Shown: positions 18,366 through 27,300 of the stretch, in pieces
Layout: every line of letters starts with the position of its first letter
How positions within the stretch are numbered: the stretch's first letter is position 1
NCBI RefSeq assembly: GCF_003576345.1
Contig: NZ_QWGB01000005.1
Span: 930,001 to 994,000 of the forward strand
DNA: 64,000 nucleotides
Source of the DNA: Henriciella barbarensis
GTDB lineage: Bacteria > Pseudomonadota > Alphaproteobacteria > Caulobacterales > Hyphomonadaceae
Direction: 5' to 3'
The notes under the pieces: model-generated
The model's database searches: none
Told to the model about the DNA's origin: nothing
Seen by the model: only the letters and a program-made list of their open reading frames with translations
Made by a program: the position numbers and the translations under genes

Positions 18366-19274
18366 ACGCCTTGCAGTGAGACGTCGGCAGAGGTCGTCCA
18401 GCTGTTCCAAATCACTGTATTTAATCCGCATTTCGCCTTTATCGCCCTTGTGCCGAATGTCGACACTGAGGCCGAGCGCGCGGGCAAGATCCGCCTCCAG
18501 CGCTTCGGTATCGACATCCTTCTCAGCCTGGCGAACGCGGCCAGCAACCGTCTCGATGCTGCCATCTTCCTTTGCGGACCTGGAGAGTTTCTCGACTTCG
18601 CGAACGCTGAGCCCCTTGTGCAGGGCCATGGCGATGACGGCGTCGGGATCAGGCGCACCCAGTGCAGCCCGTGCATGGCCGGCAGATATACGCCCTTCAC
18701 GCAAATGCTCACGCGCCAGGTCTGATAAATTTAATAATCTCAACGTGTTAGCAATGTGGGCGCGACTTTTTCCAACACTTTCGGCCAGCCCTTCCTGCGT
18801 GCGTCCGAAGCGCCGCATCAGCGCGCCATACGCCTCCGCCTCCTCGATCGGATTGAGGTCGGTGCGTTGGACGTTTTCGATGATACCGATTTCGAGCAGT
18901 TCGAGCTCATCCATCTGGCGGATGGTTGCTGGTATTTCGGTCAGTCCGGCCTGTTTGGCAGCCCTCCAGCGACGTTCGCCGGCGACGATCTGATATTTTC
19001 CCGTCGCCTTCGGGTCTGGGCGAACCAGAATCGCCTGAAGCACACCCTTTGCCCGGATCGATTCCGACAGCTCATTGAGGTCCGCTTCAGAAAAATAGCG
19101 GCGCGGCTGTTGAGGGTTGGGCCGGATGTCGCTGATCAACAGTGTCGAGGCATCTGTCTTCGCCTGTACGTCGCGCTCTTCATCTGCAGACGCAGCAGAA
19201 ACACCCTCCACTTCGCCAATAAGCGCAGATAGTCCACGCCCCAGACGGCTCGGTTTCTGTTTTTCACTGCTCAT
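18354..19274 (-). CDS. parB: Chromosome-partitioning protein ParB
   Basis: CTP-dependent clamp that loads at parS and spreads along DNA for origin segregation (306 aa). After the N-terminal LGRGLSALIGE box, which contacts ParA, come the ISDIRPNPQQPRRYFSE segment, the CTP-binding GERRWRAAKQAGLTEIPA with the GERR patch, ENVQRTDLNPIEEAEAYGAL, the helix-turn-helix RFGRTQEGLAESVGKSRAHIANTLRLL and a C-terminal dimerisation domain. ATG at 19274 overlaps the parA stop (TGATG), so the two are coupled. Four candidate parS sites lie 1.4-4.5 kb upstream within the same gene cluster. Confidence 0.98.
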   Translation of the reverse strand: MSSEKQKPSRLGRGLSALIGEVEGVSAASADEERDVQAKTDASTLLISDIRPNPQQPRRYFSEADLNELSESIRAKGVLQAILVRPDPKATGKYQIVAGERRWRAAKQAGLTEIPATIRQMDELELLEIGIIENVQRTDLNPIEEAEAYGALMRRFGRTQEGLAESVGKSRAHIANTLRLLNLSDLAREHLREGRISAGHARAALGAPDPDAVIAMALHKGLSVREVEKLSRSAKEDGSIETVAGRVRQAEKDVDTEALEADLARALGLSVDIRHKGDKGEMRIKYSDLEQLDDLCRRLTARRSAT

Positions 19275-20095
19275 CAGGCAGGCTCCATTGCACGCGCCCG
19301 CTCTCTCTGCAGAACTTCGGATGCGAGGCGGATATAAGCTTCGCTGCCGGGGCAACGGTAATCATAGAGCAGGGCGGGTTTGCCAAAGCTCGGCGCTTCG
19401 GACAAACGTACGTTGCGCGGAATGACCGTCTTGTAGACCTTGGAGCCAAGAACGTCGCGCACCTCGTCGGCAACCTGGTCCGACAGATTGTTCCGGCGGT
19501 CATACATGGTGAGGACAATACCTTGTATATCCAGCGCGGGGTTGAGCCCTGAACGGACCACTTCGACCGTTCTCAACAGCTGGCTCAGACCTTCGAGCGC
19601 CAGAAATTCGCACTGCAACGGGACCAGAAGGGCGTCTGCGGCTGTCATTGCGTTGATTGTAAGCGATGACAGGGAAGGCGGGCAGTCGATCAGAACGAAA
19701 TCATAGCGTTGTTCCGCGTCGTTCTCGTACGTCTTTATATGGTTTCGGATCGCGTCGCGCAGGCGATAGGAACGACGTGCCTTGTCAGCGAGCTCCGTTT
19801 CAACGCCAGACAGGTTTTCGTCACCGGGCACGATCTCCAGACGGGGCACCAGCGTCGGAAGGATGGCATCTTCCAGCGGTATTTCATCAACGACCACGTC
19901 GTAGCTGGTCAGTTTCCGGTCCGCGCGGCTTATACCGAGGCCTGTGGACGCGTTTCCCTGCGCATCGAAATCAACGACAAGCACGCGTCGCCCCACAGCA
20001 GCCAGCGCGGTGCCGAGATTGATCGACGTGGTCGTCTTCCCAACTCCACCTTTCTGGTTTGCGATTGCCAGGACCCGGGTGCCAGTCTTAGACAC
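19274..20095 (-). CDS. parA: Chromosome-partitioning ATPase ParA
   Basis: Deviant-Walker ATPase (273 aa) that binds DNA non-specifically and pulls ParB-parS complexes. The P-loop is NQKGGVGKTTT (Lys15, Lys20), with VLVVDFDAQGNAS and VLIDCPPSLS as the switch regions and the usual length. Start is GTG at 20095, preceded by GGAGG 6 nt away. Overlaps rsmG by 8 nt and parB by 1 nt, so rsmG-parA-parB form one translationally linked set on the minus strand. Confidence 0.98.
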   Translation of the reverse strand: MSKTGTRVLAIANQKGGVGKTTTSINLGTALAAVGRRVLVVDFDAQGNASTGLGISRADRKLTSYDVVVDEIPLEDAILPTLVPRLEIVPGDENLSGVETELADKARRSYRLRDAIRNHIKTYENDAEQRYDFVLIDCPPSLSSLTINAMTAADALLVPLQCEFLALEGLSQLLRTVEVVRSGLNPALDIQGIVLTMYDRRNNLSDQVADEVRDVLGSKVYKTVIPRNVRLSEAPSFGKPALLYDYRCPGSEAYIRLASEVLQRERARAMEPA

Positions 20096-20705
20096 GATGC
20101 GCCTCCTCGATCTTGAGTATGACCCCTCGTTCGCTTGTACGACTCGGGATCGCTTCGTGTCTTAACGTCCAGTAATCCGAGGCGTCCGTCAATTCTTCCT
20201 GCCAGCGTTCACCCTTGAAGAAGAGGGCTGTCGCGCCCTGTGACATCCACGGATCTGCATAACCGAGAAGCTTTGGTAACGGCGCCAAAGCTCTGGCTGT
20301 AATGAAATCAACGCGTTCTGCCTTTGCACCCTCTATTCGCGCGTGAACGACCTTCGCTGGGAGTTCAAGTTCAGAAATGACAGCCTGAAGAAATGCACAC
20401 TTTTTTCCGGTCGATTCGACCATAGTGACGTCGCCGCCACGCGTTTTGGCCTCGCAAGCAAGCACTAGTCCCGGAAAACCTGCGCCAGACCCGAGATCTA
20501 CGATCCGGCATTCAGCGTTCGTAAGCCCCACCATTTGCGCACTGTCCAGGACATGGCGCTCCCAGATGGCGTCCATCTCGCGTGGACCGATCAGGTTCAT
20601 ACGCTGGCGCCAATCGTCGAGCAGGCCAATATACGCTTCGAGCAGGGGGAGTGTTTCACGTGAAACACCGGCACCCTGTAAGGCTTCTTCTATCGTCTTT
20701 TTCAT
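20088..20705 (-). CDS. rsmG: 16S rRNA (guanine-N7)-methyltransferase RsmG
   Basis: Methylates N7 of G527 of 16S rRNA using S-adenosylmethionine (205 aa). The SAM-binding region is VDLGSGAGFPGLVLA, with LIGPREMDAIWERHVLDS and the basic FITARALAPLPKLLGYADPW. The sequence VSRETL near the N-terminus is encoded by a parS site (20652-20667). It overlaps the end of mnmG (TGATG) and the start of parA by 8 nt, the standard mnmG-rsmG-parA-parB unit. Confidence 0.96.
   Translation of the reverse strand: MKKTIEEALQGAGVSRETLPLLEAYIGLLDDWRQRMNLIGPREMDAIWERHVLDSAQMVGLTNAECRIVDLGSGAGFPGLVLACEAKTRGGDVTMVESTGKKCAFLQAVISELELPAKVVHARIEGAKAERVDFITARALAPLPKLLGYADPWMSQGATALFFKGERWQEELTDASDYWTLRHEAIPSRTSERGVILKIEEAHRV
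20652..20667. promoter_or_regulatory. parS: parS site 1 (in rsmG)
   Basis: Perfect 16-bp palindrome TGTTTCACGTGAAACA, the consensus ParB-binding parS sequence. It lies at the 5' end of rsmG, 1.4 kb upstream of parB, and encodes VSRET in RsmG. Confidence 0.95.
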
Positions 20706-22579
20706 CAGCTTACAGCACGCATTTTCTGACTGCGCTTTACGGAAGCGAGCAGCGCGACCAAGGCTCCGGGTGTGACCCCCTCGATCCGCGACGCTTGACC
20801 GATGGTCGACGGACGCACCCCTTCAAGCTTTCCACGAACCTCATTGGAAAGGCCGCCGACGGCTGAATAATCAAACTTGGCCGGAATTTCCAAAGACTCA
20901 TCGCGACGCAGAGCGTCGACATCAGCTTGCTGTCGCTCGATATACCCGGCGTAAAGAGCCTCAATGCTCAGCTGCGTTTTTACCTCTGGGTCCAGAGCTG
21001 CTACCTCCGCATATACGTGCTCTATGTCAGACATGGAGATATCTGGGTATGCGAGAAAGTCCCAGATACGGCGTTTCTGACCGTCCTGATTGACTTTCCA
21101 GCCGTGTCGAGCCGCTTCGTTAGGCGTTAGTGTCAACGACTGGAGAAGTAAGCGACCTTTCTCAAGCGCAGAGTGTTTCACGTGAAACATCTCTTTTCGA
21201 GACTCAGATACAAGTCCGATTTCGATACCCTTTGGAGTAAGACGCTGATCGGCATTATCTGAACGGAGCGCGAGCCGATACTCCGCGCGGGATGTGAACA
21301 TCCGGTATGGCTCCGTCACGCCACGTGTCGTCAAATCATCAACGAGCACCCCGATATACGCTTCGGCGCGGTCAAAATGAACAGCATCCAGTCCGAATGA
21401 ACGCCGCGCGGCATTCATACCTGCAACTAGGCCCTGGGCGCCCGCCTCTTCATACCCTGTCGTGCCGTTTATCTGTCCAGCTAGATAGAGTCCGGACAGC
21501 GCCTTCACTTCCAGGCTTCGGTCGAGCGCGCGCGGGTCCACATAATCATATTCGATAGCGTAGCCGGGCTGAATGATGCGCGCGTGCTCTAACCCTTCAA
21601 TCGTACGGATAAACGCTTCCTGCACATCGGTGGGCAAAGACGTTGAAATGCCATTCGGATAAACCGTGTCATCGTCCAGTCCCTCAGGCTCCAGGAAGAT
21701 CTGGTGCCTATCCTTGTCGGCAAACCGGTGCACCTTGTCCTCAATGGATGGGCAATAACGCGGGCCTTTCCCGGCGATCGCGCCAGAGTACACGGCCGAC
21801 TTGTTCAGGTTTGCGGCGATAATTTCGTGAGTATGAGCGCTCGTATAAGTGATACCGCACGAGATCTGCGGGACATCTACCCGCTTGTTCATGAACGAAA
21901 ACGGCACCGGCTCATCATCCGCCGGCTGCTTCTCAAGCCTGTCCCAATCGATTGTTTTTCCGTCAAGCCGTGCAGGGGTACCGGTTTTGAGCCGGCCCAT
22001 TGGCAGTTCGAGCGCATAAAGCCGATCCGCGAGCCCGATTGCAGGGGCCTCGCCAGCGCGCCCGGCCTCGATGCGTTCATCGCCGCGGTGAATGACACCT
22101 TTTAGGAATGTTCCAGTCGTGATGACGACTGCAGCTGCGCTCCAGGTCTGGCCGGAGAGGCCAATAACACCCGTCACGCGGCCATCCTTCGTAACGAGGT
22201 CTTCAACGCCATCTTCAATGATTGTCAGATTCGGATAGACCGCCAGCTCTGCCTGCATCGCTTCGCGGTAAAGTCTACGATCCATTTGCGCGCGTGGACC
22301 CCAGACAGCGGGGCCTTTCGACCTGTTCAAAAGCCGATACTGGATGCCTGCTTTGTCAGCGATCCGCGCCATCAGCCCATCCAGGGCATCCATCTCTCGC
22401 ACGAGGTGGCCCTTACCAAGACCGCCAATCGCAGGATTGCACGACATCTCGCCAATCGTCGCGCGTTTATGCGTGATGAGAGCCGTACGTGCACCGAGCC
22501 TTGCGGCCGCAGCCGCGGCTTCGCAGCCGGCGTGGCCGCCGCCCACAACGATGACATCGAAATCATTTGCTGAGGCCAT
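20705..22579 (-). CDS. mnmG: tRNA U34 modification protein MnmG (GidA)
   Basis: FAD-dependent half of the MnmE-MnmG complex that adds carboxymethylaminomethyl to U34 of tRNAs (624 aa). The FAD-binding GxGxxG-like motif is [12 protein letters not shown] at the start, with [40 protein letters not shown] and the C-terminal helical domain ending in [14 protein letters not shown] at 22579 follows AGGAG and starts at the natural family position; an upstream ATG at 22606 is less likely. A parS site (21174-21189) is encoded as MFHVKH. It is followed by rsmG with a 1-nt overlap. Confidence 0.98.
   Translation of the reverse strand: MASANDFDVIVVGGGHAGCEAAAAAARLGARTALITHKRATIGEMSCNPAIGGLGKGHLVREMDALDGLMARIADKAGIQYRLLNRSKGPAVWGPRAQMDRRLYREAMQAELAVYPNLTIIEDGVEDLVTKDGRVTGVIGLSGQTWSAAAVVITTGTFLKGVIHRGDERIEAGRAGEAPAIGLADRLYALELPMGRLKTGTPARLDGKTIDWDRLEKQPADDEPVPFSFMNKRVDVPQISCGITYTSAHTHEIIAANLNKSAVYSGAIAGKGPRYCPSIEDKVHRFADKDRHQIFLEPEGLDDDTVYPNGISTSLPTDVQEAFIRTIEGLEHARIIQPGYAIEYDYVDPRALDRSLEVKALSGLYLAGQINGTTGYEEAGAQGLVAGMNAARRSFGLDAVHFDRAEAYIGVLVDDLTTRGVTEPYRMFTSRAEYRLALRSDNADQRLTPKGIEIGLVSESRKEMFHVKHSALEKGRLLLQSLTLTPNEAARHGWKVNQDGQKRRIWDFLAYPDISMSDIEHVYAEVAALDPEVKTQLSIEALYAGYIERQQADVDALRRDESLEIPAKFDYSAVGGLSNEVRGKLEGVRPSTIGQASRIEGVTPGALVALLASVKRSQKMRAVS
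21174..21189. promoter_or_regulatory. parS: parS site 2 (in mnmG)
   Basis: Perfect 16-bp TGTTTCACGTGAAACA, placed inside mnmG and read there as the peptide FHVKH. It is 0.5 kb from site 1. Confidence 0.95.
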
Positions 22580-22661
22580 AACTCCTCGCACCCTGTTTCT
22601 GGACATTTCTGAGATATGGGCGGCTATAGCGTATCTTCACCCCCGAACACAGGGGGCGGAG

Positions 22662-23984
22662 TCATTTCCCGATACAGAAGCTAGAGAAAACTTCTCCAAG
22701 TATATCTTCTACGTCTATGCGTCCCACCAACGCGCCCAGCTTCTGCGCGGCGAGACGAACGTCCTCTGACACGATTTCAGCACCAAACCCTCTTTCCAGA
22801 TTTGCGCTCGCCTGTTTCACGTGAAACAGCGATGTCGAGAGTGCCTCTCGGTGGCGTCGTCTGGTAATGAGCGGCGCGCTTCTTGATCCAGAAAGCTCTG
22901 TGATCCTTTTCCCGAGCGCATCTTCCAGTGCGGAGAACCCGAAACCTGTCTCTGCGGACAGGAGAATAGTGCCTCCATCGTGCACGTTCTCCGCAACGTC
23001 CGCCTTGTTGAGGACACAGATATCGTCGTCACCGGCGCCTTCAAAAGAGGATGCAGTATCCGGAGATCGGACCTGTATCAGCAAATCGGCCGCCTTCGCC
23101 CGCTCCAATGCACGGCGAACACCTTCAGCCTCAATCGCATCATCGACTTCCCGAAGCCCCGCGGTATCCGCAAGCCACACGATCTGACCTGCAATCCTCA
23201 GTCGGACTTCCACAACATCGCGCGTGGTACCTGGAATGTCGGAAACAATCGCCGCCTCCCGCCGGGCGAGCCTGTTCAGAATGGAAGACTTACCTGCGTT
23301 CGGCGGCCCGATGATCGCGACTCTGAAGCCATCGCGGATACGCTCGCCAACCTCATCATCGTCAATTGCCGTCCTAAGTTCGTTTTCCAGACGGCCCAGA
23401 AGGCCCGCCACTGGCCCCGTACTTTCGTCCGGCGCGTCTTCTTCATCTGGAAAGTCTATGCTCGCTTCAAGCAAGGCCATCGCTTCAAGCAAGCCCACGC
23501 GCCATCCATCATAGACTTTTGAAAGACTGCCGCCCAGCTGATCAAGCGCAAGGGACTTTTGTGCGCGCGTCTCCGCATCAATGAGGTCAGCGACGCCTTC
23601 AGCCTCCACGAGATCGAGCCGCCCATTCTCAAATGCACGGCGTGTAAACTCACCTGGCTCAGCCAGCCTTACATCCCTGAATCCACAGAGCGTATCAAGC
23701 GCATGATCTATAACAGCGCCGCCGCCGTGGAGATAAAGTTCGGCTGTGTCCTCGCCCGTATAAGAATGAGGCCCCGGCATGAAGACCCCAAGTCCCTCAT
23801 CTATTGTTTCACGTGACACATCAAGAAAGCGGCCAAAGACTGTTCGCCGAGGGGTTGGGAGGCCGGCTTCAAAAACACGCGCACAAATATCGCGAACCGC
23901 CGGTCCGCTGATGCGTACAATCGCGATTGCCGAAGGCGGCGGACCAGAGGCAAGCGCGCAGATCGTATCGCGCTGCGCCATCAT
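22662..23984 (-). CDS. mnmE: tRNA modification GTPase MnmE (TrmE)
   Basis: GTPase partner of MnmG in tRNA wobble-uridine modification (440 aa). It has an N-terminal THF-binding domain, a helical domain and an inserted G domain with G1 GPPNAGKSS, G3 DTAGLRE, and NKAD, ending in the C-terminal FCIGK that carries the catalytic Cys. Two adjacent ATGs (23984 and 23981) are possible starts. The downstream 82 nt to mnmG hold no gene. Two parS-like sequences (22813-22828 and 23805-23820) lie in this gene. It begins 2 nt after the rho stop on the same strand, so the rho transcript may continue into it. Confidence 0.97.
   Translation of the reverse strand: MMAQRDTICALASGPPPSAIAIVRISGPAVRDICARVFEAGLPTPRRTVFGRFLDVSRETIDEGLGVFMPGPHSYTGEDTAELYLHGGGAVIDHALDTLCGFRDVRLAEPGEFTRRAFENGRLDLVEAEGVADLIDAETRAQKSLALDQLGGSLSKVYDGWRVGLLEAMALLEASIDFPDEEDAPDESTGPVAGLLGRLENELRTAIDDDEVGERIRDGFRVAIIGPPNAGKSSILNRLARREAAIVSDIPGTTRDVVEVRLRIAGQIVWLADTAGLREVDDAIEAEGVRRALERAKAADLLIQVRSPDTASSFEGAGDDDICVLNKADVAENVHDGGTILLSAETGFGFSALEDALGKRITELSGSRSAPLITRRRHREALSTSLFHVKQASANLERGFGAEIVSEDVRLAAQKLGALVGRIDVEDILGEVFSSFCIGK
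22813..22828. promoter_or_regulatory. parS: parS site 3 (in mnmE)
   Basis: Perfect TGTTTCACGTGAAACA inside mnmE, read as LFHVKQ in the protein. About 4.1 kb from the candidate origin. Confidence 0.95.
23805..23820. promoter_or_regulatory. parS: parS-like site 4, one mismatch (in mnmE)
   Basis: TGTTTCACGTGACACA; it differs from the palindromic consensus at one position in the right arm. It encodes VSRET in MnmE, the same peptide as site 1 in RsmG. Probably a weaker ParB site, 3.1 kb from the candidate origin. Confidence 0.7.
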
Positions 23985-23986
23985 GC

Positions 23987-25306
23987 CTAGTTCTTCATAG
24001 CCTCGAAGAATTCATCATTCGTCTTCGTCTGGCGCAATTTGTCGAGCAGGAAGTCAACCGCGTCGGACGTACCCATTGGATTGAGGATACGGCGAAGAAT
24101 GTAGATCTTCTGAAGCTGTTCCTTCGGCGTAATAAGCTCTTCCTTACGCGTACCAGACTTCATGATGTCGATGGCCGGGAAGGTCCGCTTGTCAGCAATC
24201 TTGCGATCAAGAACGACTTCAGAGTTACCGGTACCTTTGAATTCTTCGAAGATGACCTCATCCATACGAGATCCGGTGTCGATCAGCGCGGTCGCGATGA
24301 TGGTCAGAGAACCACCACCTTCGATATTCCGCGCCGCACCGAAGAAGCGTTTCGGACGCTGGAGCGCGTTGGCATCCACACCGCCGGTCAGCACCTTGCC
24401 AGAGCTTGGAACCGTCGTGTTATAGGCGCGGCCGAGGCGCGTGATGGAGTCAAGCAGAATAACAACGTCGCGGCCGTGTTCAGCCAGGCGTTTTGCTTTC
24501 TCGATCACCATTTCGGCAACAGATACGTGGCGTGTCGCCGGCTCATCAAAGGTCGAGGAGATGACCTCGCCCTTCACCGAGCGTTTCATGTCTGTCACTT
24601 CTTCCGGACGCTCATCGATCAGGAGAACGATGAGATAGCATTCGGGGTGATTTTCTTCGATCGATGCCGCGATATTCTGCAAAAGGACCGTCTTACCGGT
24701 ACGCGGCGGCGCGACGATGAGTGCACGCTGACCTTTACCGATTGGCGAGACAATATCGATTACACGGCCGGAACGATCCTTTTTGGTTGGATCCTTGCTC
24801 TCCATGTGAAGGCGCTCTTCAGGATAGAGCGGCACGAGATTGTCGAAGTGAACTTTCTGGCGCGCCTTTTCAGGCTCCTCGAAATTGATCGAATTGACGC
24901 TATTCAGCGCGAAGTAGCGCTCGCCTTCACCCGGTTCGGTAATCGGGCCGTCGACTGTATCACCCGTTTTCAGACCAGCCTGTTTGATGACCTTTGGGCT
25001 GACATAAATGTCGTCTGGACCCGGCAGATAGTTCGACTCTGGCGACCGGAGGAAACCGAAGCCATCGACGAGAACTTCCAGAACACCCTGGCCGATGATG
25101 ACGATGTCACGCTCTGCAAGCTCCCGAAGGATCGCGAACAGCATATCCTGCGTCCGCAGCGAGGACGCGTTTTCGACTTCCAGGCTCTCTGCATAAGCGA
25201 GCAGTTGCGTCGGGCTCTTGGCCTTCAGGTCGCGCAGATAGACATGGCTCGGCGCTTCTGAATCGGAAACCGCTTGCGGATCGAGGGACGTTTCGGTGTC
25301 TGACAT
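23987..25306 (-). CDS. rho: Transcription termination factor Rho
   Basis: Hexameric RNA helicase that ends transcription (439 aa). N-terminal helix-rich part, RNA-binding cold-shock domain ([28 protein letters not shown]), Walker [12 protein letters not shown], Walker [17 protein letters not shown], and the Q-loop and R-loop regions to the end; length is typical. Gene order hemE-hemJ-rho-mnmE is conserved in alphaproteobacteria. A 147-nt leader separates it from hemJ and contains a GC-rich hairpin (25392-25409) that could be part of a rho leader or the hemJ 3' end; rho leaders are often autoregulated, but nothing more can be shown here. Confidence 0.98.
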   Translation of the reverse strand: MSDTETSLDPQAVSDSEAPSHVYLRDLKAKSPTQLLAYAESLEVENASSLRTQDMLFAILRELAERDIVIIGQGVLEVLVDGFGFLRSPESNYLPGPDDIYVSPKVIKQAGLKTGDTVDGPITEPGEGERYFALNSVNSINFEEPEKARQKVHFDNLVPLYPEERLHMESKDPTKKDRSGRVIDIVSPIGKGQRALIVAPPRTGKTVLLQNIAASIEENHPECYLIVLLIDERPEEVTDMKRSVKGEVISSTFDEPATRHVSVAEMVIEKAKRLAEHGRDVVILLDSITRLGRAYNTTVPSSGKVLTGGVDANALQRPKRFFGAARNIEGGGSLTIIATALIDTGSRMDEVIFEEFKGTGNSEVVLDRKIADKRTFPAIDIMKSGTRKEELITPKEQLQKIYILRRILNPMGTSDAVDFLLDKLRQTKTNDEFFEAMKN

Positions 25307-25453
25307 GAAATCTTCTGGGTGTGAAAAGGTGCGCGAAGGATGAATGCGCGACCGATAGATTGACTTGGGAAAGTACGGCCTGCCAGGAAAGGCGGCCTCT
25401 TACGGCCGCTTATGTGATCAAATTTCCCCGCAGGTCAAGAGAATTCCCGCACG

Positions 25454-25879
25454 TCAGAACGGTTGGACGATCACCAGGATCACAATGACGATCAGAAGAA
25501 TGAACGGAACCTCGTTCAGCATCTTCAATCGTTTCGCCGGTACGTCTTCACCGCGATCGATCTTCTTGCCCATCGCAACGAAATAGCCGTGCAGGCCCGA
25601 TAGCAAAATCACCAGCAAGATTTTCGCATGCAGCCAACCGCCTGACATGATCGCCGGATTGATAACGATCAGGCTGATCCCGAGCACCCAGACAAGTATG
25701 ACGCTTGGCGTCAGGATGATCTTGCGCAGCTTTGCCGATGCTGACTTCATCGTCTCGAAAAGCGGCTCGCCCGGCGCGGAGGTGAGCTGGTGCAACTTGT
25801 ACCGCGGCAGTATGAGCAAACCCGCCATCCAGCCGATAACGAAAATAAGGTGAAAAGCCTTGACCCAAAGATAGAGCAT
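25454..25879 (-). CDS. hemJ: Protoporphyrinogen IX oxidase HemJ
   Basis: Membrane enzyme (141 aa) that converts protoporphyrinogen IX to protoporphyrin IX in heme synthesis. Four hydrophobic helices are visible (about residues 3-26, 54-75, 83-104, 122-140). The conserved AFHLIFVIGWMAGLLILPRY (His10) and GGWLHAKILL (His and Lys) blocks are present. Located between rho and hemE as in many alphaproteobacteria; 18 nt separate it from the hemE stop. Confidence 0.92.
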   Translation of the reverse strand: MLYLWVKAFHLIFVIGWMAGLLILPRYKLHQLTSAPGEPLFETMKSASAKLRKIILTPSVILVWVLGISLIVINPAIMSGGWLHAKILLVILLSGLHGYFVAMGKKIDRGEDVPAKRLKMLNEVPFILLIVIVILVIVQPF

Positions 25880-25897
25880 TTTTGATCCGTATACTGT

Positions 25898-26944
25898 CTA
25901 ACTAGCTTTCCATTCCCGCACGGTGCGCACAGCGCGCTCCACGTTCGGGATGGGTGTCTGAGGCAACACGCCGTGACCGAGATTGAAGATATGTGGCCGG
26001 TCCTTATAGGCCTCGAGCAGTTCGATAATCCGCCGCTCCATGGCATCGCCGCCCGTCATAAGAAGCAGCGGATCGAGATGACCTTGTACCGGCATCCCAG
26101 ATGGTAGCTCGCGGTTTACAAAAGACGGTAGCGCGGCCGTATCCAGCCCGACTGCACTTACACCCGTCTGCTCTGCGAATGCGGGCAGCTGAACGCCAGC
26201 CCCGCGGGGAAAGCCAATCAGTGGGACAGTTACGCCAAGCTCTCGCAGCCGCTTCACCAGCTTCTGGTTCGGGCGAATGATGATCTGTTCGAAAACGTCG
26301 TTCGGCAGCCCCTCAGCCCACGAGTCGAACATCATGAGCGCTTCTGCGCCCGCTTCTGCCTGCGCGGCCATGTAGTGGGCTGTGGCCTCGACAAGATCAT
26401 CCAGGAGGAGATCTAGCTCAGCCGGAAACTGATGCGCCCAGAGGCGCGCTGTGGACTTGTCCGTCCCACCGCGGCCCTCGATTGCGTAAAGTGCAACCGT
26501 CCAGGGCGCGCCAGCAAAGCCGATCAGCGTTGTTTCCGCAGGAAGGCGCGATTTCACGCGGGATACCGTCTCATAGACAGGCGATAGCCGCTCCACCACT
26601 GTCTGGACCGGCACTTCATTCAGCCTGCCGCCAGTCTCAACAGCTTCCACGATCGGACCGACCCCTTTCTCAAACCGCACACCTCTTCCGAGAGCATCGA
26701 GGATGAGCAGGATGTCAGCAAACAGGATCGCGCCATCCATGCCATAGCGCTCAATTGGCTGAAGGGTCGCTTCCACAGCCAGCGAAGGCGTGTAGCAGAA
26801 ATTGAGGAAGTTCTTCGCCCGTCCGCGCAGCTCCATATATTCAGGCAAATGCCTGCCAGCCTGTCTCATCATCCAGAGGGGAACAGGGTCCTGACGCTTG
26901 CCATTCAGGACATTCAGTAGCGGTTTTTCCGGGACGGGGGCCAT
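25898..26944 (-). CDS. hemE: Uroporphyrinogen decarboxylase
   Basis: Decarboxylates uroporphyrinogen III to coproporphyrinogen III (348 aa from the chosen start). Signature PLWMMRQAGRHLPEY near the N-terminus, FADILLI, GFAGAPWTVALYAIEG and the final HIFNLGHGVLPQTP are all typical. The ATG at 26944 has AGAGGA at 6 nt; the longer reading from 26968 adds eight residues and has no better signal. In Caulobacter the hemE promoter lies inside the origin and is repressed by CtrA; the CtrA motif at 27106-27121 suggests a similar arrangement, but this is inferred. Confidence 0.97.
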   Translation of the reverse strand: MAPVPEKPLLNVLNGKRQDPVPLWMMRQAGRHLPEYMELRGRAKNFLNFCYTPSLAVEATLQPIERYGMDGAILFADILLILDALGRGVRFEKGVGPIVEAVETGGRLNEVPVQTVVERLSPVYETVSRVKSRLPAETTLIGFAGAPWTVALYAIEGRGGTDKSTARLWAHQFPAELDLLLDDLVEATAHYMAAQAEAGAEALMMFDSWAEGLPNDVFEQIIIRPNQKLVKRLRELGVTVPLIGFPRGAGVQLPAFAEQTGVSAVGLDTAALPSFVNRELPSGMPVQGHLDPLLLMTGGDAMERRIIELLEAYKDRPHIFNLGHGVLPQTPIPNVERAVRTVREWKAS

Positions 26945-27074
26945 CTGGTCCTCTTCTTCCTTCAGCATGAAAATGCGCTCTTATCATTACTAAGCGCTGG
27001 ATAAGGTGGACAATCAGTCTCAGGCGGCTTTGTCACCAGTAATTCCACAGACTGTCCATAGGGGAGCGCTCGCG

Positions 27075-27090
27075 TTAACCATTCGTCAAC
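27075..27090. promoter_or_regulatory. CtrA box, near-perfect (oriC)
   Basis: TTAA-N7-TCAAC: first half perfect, second half with one change from TTAA. Same spacing as the consensus TTAA-N7-TTAA. It is 31 bp from the perfect box. Confidence 0.55.
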
Positions 27091-27105
27091 CTTTTGGAAT
27101 CGCCG

Positions 27106-27121
27106 TTAATTTACTGTTAAC
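27106..27121. promoter_or_regulatory. CtrA box, perfect (oriC)
   Basis: TTAA-N7-TTAAC, exact match to the CtrA consensus, with N7 being TTTACTG. Expected to be bound by phosphorylated CtrA, which represses initiation in Caulobacter. Located in the TTAA-rich part of the hemE-ppsR gap. Confidence 0.75.
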
Positions 27122-27218
27122 CATTTGGTTCATTCACGCCGAAAGAACAGCCCGTGAATCCACCCTGTGAGCGTCTGTCGAATGTGGAATTGTGGTGAAA
27201 GCCTGCGGGCTGGAATCT

Positions 27219-27227
27219 CTATCCACA
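27219..27227. promoter_or_regulatory. DnaA-box-like sequence
   Basis: CTATCCACA matches TTATCCACA at eight of nine positions. A candidate initiator-binding site in the oriC gap; other matches here are weaker. Confidence 0.5.
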
Positions 27228-27300
27228 GCCACTCCACAGGGGTTGTCGATTCATTCAAGACGCGGCAGGGTCCGGCCGTTCACTAACCAGCGGAGCCGCA

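Larger units (their letters stand above)
26945..27300. other. oriC: Candidate chromosomal replication origin (oriC)
   Basis: A 356-bp gap between divergent hemE and ppsR, the only gap above 300 bp. Position and flanks equal those of the Caulobacter origin (hemE / conserved ppsR-like gene). It contains a perfect CtrA box, a near-perfect one, a DnaA-box-like CTATCCACA (27219-27227) and an inverted TTATCCA (26998-27004), several TCCACA/TGTGGA half-sites (27043-27050, 27184-27189, 27233-27238), and a TTAA-rich stretch (27105-27140) that could unwind. The nearest genes on both sides read outward. Which element is the unwinding site is not shown. Confidence 0.75.

Noticed and set aside
23927-25261. 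444-codon plus-strand frame opposite rho
   Set aside because: Composition shadow of rho; no recognisable domain or ribosome site.
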